Shown in pieces: positions 37,666-46,727 of a DNA stretch of 64,000 bases. Under the pieces are notes generated by a model. It did not search any database. It was given only the letters and a program-made list of their open reading frames with translations, and had not been told where the DNA came from. Position numbers and translations under genes: made by a program. Numbering within the stretch: position 1 is the stretch's first letter; each line of letters begins with the position of its first letter. The stretch is taken from the NCBI GenBank assembly GCA_013349295.1, contig DUZW01000010.1:1-64000 (forward strand), read 5' to 3'. The stretch comes from Deltaproteobacteria bacterium. Its GTDB lineage: Bacteria; Desulfobacterota; Desulfobulbia; Desulfobulbales; Desulfurivibrionaceae.

Positions 37666-40600
37666 TCAACCGAGGAGGTTGACATTGACTGCGCCGGTAG
37701 TGCTGTCAGAACCGACATTCAGGGCAAATCGTGACTCGAATACATCGATGTCGAGGGTATCGAGTTCGCCTTGGACGCTCAACAACGGTCCCATGCTGAT
37801 ATCGATGGCGGAAAAACCGATATTGAGCCAGTCCGCGTCTTGAATTCCGAGGAGGCTCGCCAGTGGCAATTTGGCTCCCGCAGCGAATTCACCCTTCAAA
37901 AAGTCCAGCTGATAACCCAGGCTCAACCCGAATTCGGTATCGTTGGAGAACATCGCGGTCGGCACGATATCGAGCGTATAGGCAACCGAGCCATTACCAT
38001 CCTTATCATGGGAACTGGCGTTTTCAATCTGCAGCGCGCCTGTTCCATTGGCGGTGAATGCATATTTGGCGCCGTCTTCCAAGGTGACCAGATAGGACAT
38101 GTCGTCGATGGAGAGCGTGAATTCCTGAGAAAAATTCGCTTGCTGACTGACATCGAGATCTGCGGCCTCAAAGGAGAAGCCGAGATTAATCCAATCGGTG
38201 ACGAGCTTTGCTTGATCTTCCGGCACTGCGGCCATTTTAAGCACTTGCTCGACACCGAATTCGATGTTGTACGGACTGGGGAGTGCGTCAATAAGCACGT
38301 TGGCCGGGGTGGAAGCCCCTCCGGTTACCGCGGCCGCCACGGCTTTGGCGACCTCCTTGACGATGAACACATAGGCGGCATCGACGTCCATTGTCAGTTT
38401 GATCACGGGCTCGCTCTCGCCATAGGAGGCATAAAAACCGAGTGATCCGGTATTGGCGCTGGTCGTATCGGTCATTACGCTGTCAGGAACCAGGTTGAGA
38501 TGGAGCAGGGAGGTGGTGGTTTCATCCGTCATATCGAGCACGAAGATCGGCACGCCCTCGCATTGTCCCCCCACCACATCCCAGATGTTCGCCATGAGGC
38601 CGGTTGCGATATCCTGTACCGTCTCGGCAAGCGTTTTGCCTCCCAGGCTGTCCAAACCGTATTGCTGCATGAATTCCTCGCCGAAATCGAATTTCGCATT
38701 GAGGATATTGAAAAAGGCGCTGCTGATTTCAGAAAAATCGACGTTGAGAAAAGCACCTTCCTTGTAGGTAGCGCCTGGGGTATAGGCAGCTGCCGTGCCC
38801 TCGGTCTCAAGGGTGGGGATTGCGAATTCAAGCGTTACTATATTCTTGCTGAGCTCCTCAATGAACGGGACTTCATAAGGCTCCAGATCCGTCGAATCGA
38901 GATCGACCAGCACCAGCTTGCCGACATCGATGTTGCCGCCACTGATCACGCCCAGGGTATCGGCAAAGCTTTCGGTGGAGATCGGGAACTGGAGATTGAG
39001 ACCATCCGAATTCGGCGACAGGTCGTATATCGTCGAGCCATTGACCGCCAGCTTGCCATCGATAAACACATCGAAATCGGCGCCGACATCATAGAGAAGC
39101 GCGGCATAAAACTTGGCATTCGGGCTGATCGTGTCGAAGGCGACGGCAGTTCCCGTGGTCATGTTGGTCATCATCGGGGTGATGGCCAGCATGTCCGTGG
39201 TCTGGTTGTACTGGGTCGTGGAGGTCAGTTGATAATTGAGGGCGGTATCGACGGAGCCCGCATCCAACTCGAAATCCACTTGCAGACCGACCTGGGCAAA
39301 TATTTCCGAATCTACTTTCAGGGTCGAATCGAAGGCAATCTTGCTGTTGATGTCATTGATAATGGCATCAACCCCGTCTTTCACTCCATTATAGACGGCG
39401 AGCGCTCCATCGTGAACAAGTTGTTTCGCCTCGTTGTATATGGATTCTGCCTTCGCCAGCTCTCCTTTGGCAAAATCAAAAGCCTTTTGCGCAAGAGCAT
39501 CGACAGCCCCTGCCGCAGCGTTGTATTTAGCCAGGGCATCGTTATACAGGTTGGTGGCGGTCGTCTCAAAGTCGTATTTTGCTTTATTCCAAATCTGGAC
39601 CGCCCCTGGCACGTAAACCCCGAACACATATCCGCCGTTATAAGCGAATTTGGCAGCTTCCCAAGCCACGGATGCTGCGCCATGAATACCTGCATTAACA
39701 ACATTAAAAAGGCCTTTTTCCCACCACGCTAGATTATTATACCAAGTATCGATCCTCTTCCATTCGTTTGACGCCCAGCTGTACGCACTGGTGGCAAGGG
39801 TATTGAAGGCATAGCTGGCCTTATCATATAAATATTTTGCCCCATTGTAGACGCTTTTTGCGTCCTGAAAGAGTTTGAGGACAGCCGCATCTACGACGCG
39901 GGCACCAAAATAAAACGTATCCTCGGCTTCCTTAAAGAGCTCTTTTGCATCATCAAAGGCTTGCTGAACTGCGCCATCGATGACAAATGCCGTACTCTCG
40001 AAAGTCGCCTTTGCCCCATCCAGGACAGTGGTAGCCGCCGCAGTAGCAGCATTCAGGATTTGAGCGGAATCCAGCTCTACATCGACAACATTGAATTGGC
40101 CGCTGCGCCAATAATCCGGGGAGACAGCCTCTTGCCACTCCCCGGCCTGCGCGTCCCAGGTGATTGGCGCACCACCGAGGAAGGGAATGTATTCGTGCCA
40201 ACCGATGTAGCCGGGTGAATTTCCCCACATGCTCTGGTTGGCGGAACCGAAGGAGAGCGAATCAGTCGCAATGGCGACATCATATAAAAGATCCACCGCC
40301 TGCACGGTTGAACCAATCTCCGAGTCATCGGCCGCAAATCCTGTCACGGTTACGGTGAGATCGGTATTGACATCACTGCCTGCAGGCAGAAGCAGGATGA
40401 ATGTTTCCGTGCCGCCGTAGGCGGAACCGCAATAATCGCTCACCCCGGCGGTGACAATATTATGAGCCTGATCAAAGACGATGGCGCCGGACGGCAGACC
40501 GGCAAAGGATAGCGCTACCCTTTCGGTGTTGGCCGGTTGGCTGGTGACAAACAAACGGATTTCGTTGACGTGCGCACCGGCAGCCGTGGTGACGACAAGC

Positions 40601-42630
40601 GAGGGGGCATCGGTAATCCCCTCGATGTCAACCATTACAGATTGAGCCACGCTTGCCCCATACTCATCGATTACCTGATAATTTAAGGCAAGGACCTCAT
40701 GCTCTCCGTTATTCAACTCACTGAAATAACTAGGATCAACGGTCAATATGTTGCCATCGACCGACCACCCCCCCTTACCATCTGTTTCCGTGACATTCCC
40801 CGCATGCAGGATAAAGCCATTATCCAGGTCGGATGCCCCTGCAAGCAAATCGATGGCATAGGGCGCCGCATCTTCATCGGTATTACTCGTTAAAACCGCA
40901 AAAACGGTGGGCGCATCGTTGGTTCCGGTAACGGTTACCTCGACGCTGTTTGTCGATTTCGCGCCGTGTTCATCCTGCATTTCGTAGCTCAGGGTCACGG
41001 TCGCGGTGGCGTCTTGGGCCAGGTGGTCGAAATCCTGACCCGGGTCGAACTGCAGCTTGTTGTCCACCACGCTGGCCGTGCCCTGGCCGGTCGGCGCAGA
41101 GGCCGAGTTCAGGGTGAACACGTGGCCGTCATCCAAGTCGGTGTCGTTGGCCAGGACGTCGATGCTCAGGGTCTCGTTTTCGGCGCCGGAGGCCACATCG
41201 GCTACGGCTACCGGGCCGTCGTTGGCGCCGGTAACGGTTACCTCGACGATGCTTGTCGATTTCGCGCCGTGCTCATCCTGCATCTCATAGCTCAGGGTCA
41301 CGGTCGCGGTGGCGTCCTGGGCCAGGTGGTCGAAATCCTGACCCGGGTTGAACTGCAGCTTGTTGTCCACCACGCTGGCCGTGCCCTGGCCGGTCGGCGC
41401 AGAGGCCGAGTTCAGGGTGAACACGTGACCGTCATCCAAGTCGGTGTCGTTGGCCAGGACGTCGATGCTCAGGGTCTCGTTTTCGACGCCGGAGGCCACA
41501 TCGGCTGCGGCCACCGGGCCGTCGTTGGCGCCGGTGACGGTTACCTCGACGCTGCTTGTCGATTTCGCGCCGTGCTCATCCTGCATTTCGTAGCTCAGGG
41601 TCACGGTCGCGGTGGCGTCTTGGGCCAGGTGGTCGAAATCCTGACCCGGGTTAAACCGCAGCTTGTTGTCCACCACGCTGGCCGTGCCCTGGCCGGTCGA
41701 CGCAGAGGCAGAGTTCAGGGTGAACACGTGCCCGTCATCCAAGTCGGTGTCGTTGGTCAGGACGTCGATGCTCAAGGTCTCGTTTTCGGCGCCGAAAGCC
41801 ACATCAGCTATTGCTGCCGGACCATCGTTGGTGCCGGTAACGGTAAAGGTAATAGATGTCGGCGTACGGGTTATCCCGTCGGAAACAGCATAGGAAACCA
41901 TAACTTCCGTAGAGGCATCCTGAGCCAGGTGATTGTAAGCAGCGTTATCAGGATCCAACGTAAAACTGTGGGTCGCCCGGTCATAGGTTACCCCGGCCGG
42001 CAAATCACTCGACACATCAACCACCTCCAGTGTCGTCCCGTAATCAACATCCGAGGCAGTCGCCAGTGCGTTCACGGTGACACTGCCGCCGCCTTCGATC
42101 GCATTGGCTCTCTGGACAGACACCTCCGGCGCATCGTTCATGCCCGCTATTTCAACAGTCACGGTCGCCCAACTGAGGGTCCCGTTGCCAAGACGAATCG
42201 CATAGGTAAATGTGTCATAGCCCAGATGGGAATCAAAATCGCTGTCACTGGAATCGTCTGTCTCCGCCGTAAGCGACTGGAACTTTGCCCGGAATGCGGC
42301 GGTGTTCATGTTGTAGGCAATTTTTCCGTCTGCGGTAATCGAGATTTCCGCCCCGTATTTACTGCAGTTCACGACCCCTACAACGTCTTGAGTCAACAAG
42401 TCCGCTGGCGCGTAGTTTTTGTCAGTGGCGGCGACACTGACGGCATCGTCCAAAGAATAGAGGGTCTTGGCCTTTTCGCCCAAGTCATTGCCCATCACAT
42501 CCAGGATGATGACGTTGCTGGAGTCTTCAGTAATGCCGGTAGAGATGGAGGCGAATGAATCATCCCTGGCTTGGGGGGTGTTGTTGAACGATATCGAGCC
42601 TCCTTGGCCGTTCTTTGATGTGGTAGCCAT
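37666..42630 (-). CDS. Large VCBS/cadherin-like repeat protein (1654 aa), putative surface/secreted protein
   Basis: Repeated NDGPVAVADVASGAENETLSIDVLANDTDLDDGHVFTLNSASAPTGQGTASVVDNKLQF...YEMQDEHGAKSTSSVEVTVTG units, central helix-rich region, C-terminal beta-rich region. Confidence 0.85.
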   Translation of the reverse strand: MATTSKNGQGGSISFNNTPQARDDSFASISTGITEDSSNVIILDVMGNDLGEKAKTLYSLDDAVSVAATDKNYAPADLLTQDVVGVVNCSKYGAEISITADGKIAYNMNTAAFRAKFQSLTAETDDSSDSDFDSHLGYDTFTYAIRLGNGTLSWATVTVEIAGMNDAPEVSVQRANAIEGGGSVTVNALATASDVDYGTTLEVVDVSSDLPAGVTYDRATHSFTLDPDNAAYNHLAQDASTEVMVSYAVSDGITRTPTSITFTVTGTNDGPAAIADVAFGAENETLSIDVLTNDTDLDDGHVFTLNSASASTGQGTASVVDNKLRFNPGQDFDHLAQDATATVTLSYEMQDEHGAKSTSSVEVTVTGANDGPVAAADVASGVENETLSIDVLANDTDLDDGHVFTLNSASAPTGQGTASVVDNKLQFNPGQDFDHLAQDATATVTLSYEMQDEHGAKSTSIVEVTVTGANDGPVAVADVASGAENETLSIDVLANDTDLDDGHVFTLNSASAPTGQGTASVVDNKLQFDPGQDFDHLAQDATATVTLSYEMQDEHGAKSTNSVEVTVTGTNDAPTVFAVLTSNTDEDAAPYAIDLLAGASDLDNGFILHAGNVTETDGKGGWSVDGNILTVDPSYFSELNNGEHEVLALNYQVIDEYGASVAQSVMVDIEGITDAPSLVVTTAAGAHVNEIRLFVTSQPANTERVALSFAGLPSGAIVFDQAHNIVTAGVSDYCGSAYGGTETFILLLPAGSDVNTDLTVTVTGFAADDSEIGSTVQAVDLLYDVAIATDSLSFGSANQSMWGNSPGYIGWHEYIPFLGGAPITWDAQAGEWQEAVSPDYWRSGQFNVVDVELDSAQILNAATAAATTVLDGAKATFESTAFVIDGAVQQAFDDAKELFKEAEDTFYFGARVVDAAVLKLFQDAKSVYNGAKYLYDKASYAFNTLATSAYSWASNEWKRIDTWYNNLAWWEKGLFNVVNAGIHGAASVAWEAAKFAYNGGYVFGVYVPGAVQIWNKAKYDFETTATNLYNDALAKYNAAAGAVDALAQKAFDFAKGELAKAESIYNEAKQLVHDGALAVYNGVKDGVDAIINDINSKIAFDSTLKVDSEIFAQVGLQVDFELDAGSVDTALNYQLTSTTQYNQTTDMLAITPMMTNMTTGTAVAFDTISPNAKFYAALLYDVGADFDVFIDGKLAVNGSTIYDLSPNSDGLNLQFPISTESFADTLGVISGGNIDVGKLVLVDLDSTDLEPYEVPFIEELSKNIVTLEFAIPTLETEGTAAAYTPGATYKEGAFLNVDFSEISSAFFNILNAKFDFGEEFMQQYGLDSLGGKTLAETVQDIATGLMANIWDVVGGQCEGVPIFVLDMTDETTTSLLHLNLVPDSVMTDTTSANTGSLGFYASYGESEPVIKLTMDVDAAYVFIVKEVAKAVAAAVTGGASTPANVLIDALPSPYNIEFGVEQVLKMAAVPEDQAKLVTDWINLGFSFEAADLDVSQQANFSQEFTLSIDDMSYLVTLEDGAKYAFTANGTGALQIENASSHDKDGNGSVAYTLDIVPTAMFSNDTEFGLSLGYQLDFLKGEFAAGAKLPLASLLGIQDADWLNIGFSAIDISMGPLLSVQGELDTLDIDVFESRFALNVGSDSTTGAVNVNLLG
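40915..41826 (-). repeat. Tandem array of three ~303-bp near-identical in-frame repeats
   Basis: Boundary motif (ATC/GTC)GTTGGYNCCGGT at about 40915, 41218, 41521 and 41824: 303-bp (101-codon) period. Confidence 0.9.
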
Positions 42631-42889
42631 TTTTACTCCTCAATGTGTTTGGGTGAAAATTCCAGGTAATCGCTTAAGGCTGTGCGTAAATATACTCACA
42701 ACGAAATTAGCCCGTCATCGGCGGCACCACAACAATCCACCTCGTTAATTTCTGTTAAAATAATGCATACTATTGATATTACGTTGAAATACGACCATGG
42801 GACTAATGGTGCTTTTTGTGGGGGAGGAGCGCCACACTCACCGCCGTGACCCGGCTGCCATCAGCGCGGAAATTGAGGAGATAAGCGGT

Positions 42890-45800
42890 TCAGCGCAGAT
42901 GCGCCCGTGCGGCCACGAGGCGCTGGTGCAAAGGGGTGGGGTCTGGACAGCTTTCGAGCACGAAATCCACGGTCTGGAGCACGGTCTTCAAGCGGGGAGA
43001 GGCGGGAAGGGTGTCAATGGTCAAATAACGGTCCAGGGTCTGGGTACGCTCCCATCCGTCCTGATTGACGTAAACAGACCACAAACCGCTGCGGCGGGCC
43101 AGCTCCGCCTTGCCGGTCCGGGTGGCTTCACACCAGAGATCAAGAGCCAACTTCATGGTTTCAACGATCAGCCGGCGCTGCTCCTGCTTGGGGGCGCCTT
43201 GGCGCAATTCCTGATCCAAACACTCCAGCGAACGGTCCACGGCATGCAACTCATTGATGAACCCCGGACACTGCTCCAGAATCAACGGCGTCAAACCGTT
43301 GAGGGTTTCTTCCAACTGTTGCAGCTGCCGACGGTTACGGCTAAGGCCATCTATCCAGCGGAGCGACGGGGCAGCGCCCGGCGTATCACCGATTACCAGA
43401 ATCAGCAACCGTTCCTCCTCCAGTTCCAAAGCCGCGGGCATGACCGTGCCCGACCAGGATGGACCTGCGGCGGAAAGCAGCTCCAAGCGAGCACCGATCG
43501 GAGGCAGCGAATCCCCCCCCGCGCCGATCATGGTCAACCATCTCTCAACGGTCGCGCCCGCCTCGGCGGGGAAGAGCTTGGGGACGGATTGCCCAAGCAG
43601 GTCCGCAGCCGAATAGCCGAAGCATGTTTCAAAAGCTTGGTTGCAGAAGGCGATCTCCCGGTTCTCATTGATGGCCACGATTCGGTCGGGCAGAGAGTGG
43701 AGCATCCCCGCCAACCGCCGTTGCCCCAAGCGCAACTCAAGCTCGGTCCGGCAGCGCGACTCCAGTTCACCTTGAAGTCGGCTGTTTTCCCGGCTCAGCT
43801 TATAGGCCTTGCGTACTCCGAGCTGAGCGCGGACCCTGGCCAACAACTCCTCCCGGGCAAAGGGCTTGCCCAGATAATCGTTGGCGCCGCTGCTCAGCCC
43901 TTCGCTGAGGTCCGCCACACGATTGCAAGCGGTGAGCATGATCACCGGAAGCTCGGCGGCGTTATACCTGTGGCGCAGGGTACGGCAAACCTCGTAGCCG
44001 GTCATCCCCGGCATCATCACATCGAGTAAAACCAGATCGAAGACCTCTTCCCCCTCAAGCAGCGCCAGGGCCTCACGGCCACCGGCGGCAGTGGTTACCG
44101 CCATCCCTTCCACCCTCAGGTGACTGAGAACCACTTGCAGATTGACCGGATCGTCGTCCACGGCCAGGACACAGGGCGCGTCCCGGTCGAGCGAGGGAAC
44201 CGGTTCTTGCCCCGTGGCAATGGGCGCCAGGAGAACCGGGGATGGGGGCTGGAAATAATTCATTGTCTTAGCGGCCGGGGGTGCGGCGGAAAAGGCGGCA
44301 ACCGGCACGGTGAAACGGAAGGTGGCGCCGGAGCCTGGGGAGGATTCTGCCCACAGCCTGCCGCCGTGCAACTCCACCAAATGCCGACTGATGCCGAGCC
44401 CGAGCCCAACCCCGCCGTGACTGCGATCGCCGGAACCGTCAACCTGTACGAAGGCCGCAAAGATACTCTCCAGCTGAGCGACGGGGATACCGATCCCGGT
44501 ATCGCGCACCGCGACTTCTATTTCCGATTGCCCGGCCACCGCCGAAATTGCTATCTCCCCTTGATCGGTAAATTTGATCGCGTTACCGACCAGATTGAAG
44601 AGTACCTGTTGCAGGCGATCCTCGTCGCCATCGACCAGGGGAAGATCCGAGGGAATGGCATTGAGCAAGGCCAACTGCCGGCTGTGGACCAGCGGTTGGG
44701 AAACCGTCAAAACCGAAGCGACGAGCGCCCGCAGATCGACGGCTTGTCGACGCAAGGTGATATCCCGGTTCTTCAAACGGGAGAGATCGAGGAGATCGTT
44801 GACCAGATTGTTCAGGCGGCGACCGCTGCTGGCAATCATCTCCAGATGGGTCAGGGCTGCTTGGTTCAAGGTGCCGAGCGCTCCGGCGCAAAGCGATTCA
44901 GCCAAACCGATAATGCCGTTTAGGGGGGTACGCAATTCATGGGAGGTAGTGGCCAAAAACTCGTCTTTGAGTCGGTCCAGTCGGGAGAGGGCCAGGATAT
45001 GCTCCTCCCGTTCGGCGGAAAGCCGCTCCTCGTTGGCACAGGATTGGGAAAAACGCTGGGCCAGGGCAAAAGACTGCGAACCGACCAGGAAGAGAAAACC
45101 AAAGGGCGCTATATAAGGAGTGGCAATAACGGAATGATTATGGAGAATATCGTTGACGACCGCCAGAAAGAACACCAGGAGGCCCAGGAGGATGCTGGCC
45201 GCGCCGGATCGTTGCTGCCGGATCGCTTTTATAAGGACAAAAACGATGTAGCCGAGAATAATCATGATAACCGGGTGAAAAGGAACAACCAGCAGACTCG
45301 ATATCTTAGCGGAGGTTGCCAGGGTTACCATGGCGCAGGCCAGACAGATCCCTTGCAACAAGCGCATAAGCCACCGGGCGCACTCGTCCGGATAGAGGGA
45401 ATGGATAAACAGCAGCAGCATCAGAAAAGAAACGTGAACCGTGAGCAGTTCGCCCTTGAAAACAAGCTCCCAAGGAAAGTTCGGCAGGAGATAGGTGAGA
45501 AAACGGTTTTCGGTAATAACCGTTCTAAACGCAACCAAAAGACTGAAAACCCCGAAATAGACCACCGAGGGATCCTTACGGCGGAGCAAAAAGAGACAGA
45601 GGTGATAGGCGCCCATAATCAACAGGCTGCCGAACAGGAAAAGGTCGAGACCCCACTTCAGTTCCTGCGTCCTGACAAGCGCCTGTTCAGCGCCAAGCGT
45701 TACAGGACTCCAGATTCCGCCTTTGGCGTGACTGAAATTGGCAACCTGCATGACGATATCCAGGATATCGCTCTCTGCAGGCACGCGTGAGATTTGCAGG

Positions 45801-46309
45801 AGATATTGGGGGTGAGTGGTGGCACGGCTCGTGCCGACAACCCCGTTGGCCGCGATTTTCCGGCCGTTAACCCAGAGTTGATAGGCGGATGATTCATCCA
45901 GGATACGAATCGCCAGCACAGGCTGGGCCGGTCGGAGCTTGACCCGAAGCCGGAAGGTGGCATAGCCGTCGCCGGGCTGCTTTTGGCCGTTAAACTCCCG
46001 GCCATTCCACAGGCCGGGGATAATGTAAAAGTCGGGCCTGAGACCGGCGTTGACGGCGGAGATCTCGTCCGGAGAGAGAAGTTGTTGCCGGTAGAACTCC
46101 CACTCGCCGTTCAGATCAATGTTGCCGTCGGTTTGAAAATCCCAGCGGATAAGATCGAGTACGCCGCGCCGGGCGAGGGGCGTTGCTTTGTGGCCGGCGG
46201 ATTCCGCCCACCCGGTCCAGAGGAGAGTAAAAAACGAAACCAAGATGAGCAAGCCCATCCACGAAAAAGCTCCGGCGGCTATTTTTCGACGCATTTTCAG
46301 AATCAACAA
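42890..46309 (-). CDS. Hybrid sensor histidine kinase (7TMR-DISM-like sensor, HisKA, HATPase, REC, PAS)
   Basis: Extracellular DISM-like domain, multi-TM block, FLATTSHELRTPLNGIIGLAESL, GGVGLGLGISRHLVELHGG, VLAVDDDPVNLQVVLSHL, PAS-like tail. Confidence 0.92.
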   Translation of the reverse strand: MLILKMRRKIAAGAFSWMGLLILVSFFTLLWTGWAESAGHKATPLARRGVLDLIRWDFQTDGNIDLNGEWEFYRQQLLSPDEISAVNAGLRPDFYIIPGLWNGREFNGQKQPGDGYATFRLRVKLRPAQPVLAIRILDESSAYQLWVNGRKIAANGVVGTSRATTHPQYLLQISRVPAESDILDIVMQVANFSHAKGGIWSPVTLGAEQALVRTQELKWGLDLFLFGSLLIMGAYHLCLFLLRRKDPSVVYFGVFSLLVAFRTVITENRFLTYLLPNFPWELVFKGELLTVHVSFLMLLLFIHSLYPDECARWLMRLLQGICLACAMVTLATSAKISSLLVVPFHPVIMIILGYIVFVLIKAIRQQRSGAASILLGLLVFFLAVVNDILHNHSVIATPYIAPFGFLFLVGSQSFALAQRFSQSCANEERLSAEREEHILALSRLDRLKDEFLATTSHELRTPLNGIIGLAESLCAGALGTLNQAALTHLEMIASSGRRLNNLVNDLLDLSRLKNRDITLRRQAVDLRALVASVLTVSQPLVHSRQLALLNAIPSDLPLVDGDEDRLQQVLFNLVGNAIKFTDQGEIAISAVAGQSEIEVAVRDTGIGIPVAQLESIFAAFVQVDGSGDRSHGGVGLGLGISRHLVELHGGRLWAESSPGSGATFRFTVPVAAFSAAPPAAKTMNYFQPPSPVLLAPIATGQEPVPSLDRDAPCVLAVDDDPVNLQVVLSHLRVEGMAVTTAAGGREALALLEGEEVFDLVLLDVMMPGMTGYEVCRTLRHRYNAAELPVIMLTACNRVADLSEGLSSGANDYLGKPFAREELLARVRAQLGVRKAYKLSRENSRLQGELESRCRTELELRLGQRRLAGMLHSLPDRIVAINENREIAFCNQAFETCFGYSAADLLGQSVPKLFPAEAGATVERWLTMIGAGGDSLPPIGARLELLSAAGPSWSGTVMPAALELEEERLLILVIGDTPGAAPSLRWIDGLSRNRRQLQQLEETLNGLTPLILEQCPGFINELHAVDRSLECLDQELRQGAPKQEQRRLIVETMKLALDLWCEATRTGKAELARRSGLWSVYVNQDGWERTQTLDRYLTIDTLPASPRLKTVLQTVDFVLESCPDPTPLHQRLVAARAHLR

Positions 46310-46727
46310 AACCAGCCTACCGAGTGAATTTTTAAGGAGTTACGTGGAAATCAAGACAGTGAGCCACTGTATAATCCGCAAGGCAAAAAGATCAATAAAG
46401 ATTCGACCACAAGGCCTGTTTTCCCGCTGTTGCGCCCCCTTTTCCCAACCGATGTTTGTCTCCGGTCTTACAACAAAACAATAACCCCTGCGCTGTCCAT
46501 GCCGGGCTTGCGGAAAACGCGGGATAAAAACCAGGGCAGTGGCGATAAAAATGAGGGCCGTGCCCACCTTGACAAGCCCTCCACGCCAGTAGGTAAGCAG
46601 GTAACTCGTCCTGGCGGCAAAAAAAATGCCTGACCCCACAGGCAAAAATAAAGACGCCAAACAAAAAAAACATCCAGAAGAAAGGAAAAACAGCGATAAT
46701 TAGACACCATCGTGCTCCTGTGCTAAC

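Noticed and set aside
40915-41826. Regular repeats considered as CRISPR
   Set aside because: Period of 303 bp, in-frame and protein coding; no short repeat/spacer pattern or cas genes.
40966-42558. 530-aa plus-strand ORF with repeated GRGGVLGQVVEILTRVE units
   Set aside because: Antisense of the 303-bp VCBS repeats in the giant gene; periodicity is inherited from the sense strand.
46340-46690. Small minus-strand hydrophobic ORFs (80-106 aa)
   Set aside because: Several overlapping frames look equally plausible and none has a convincing start or known motif.
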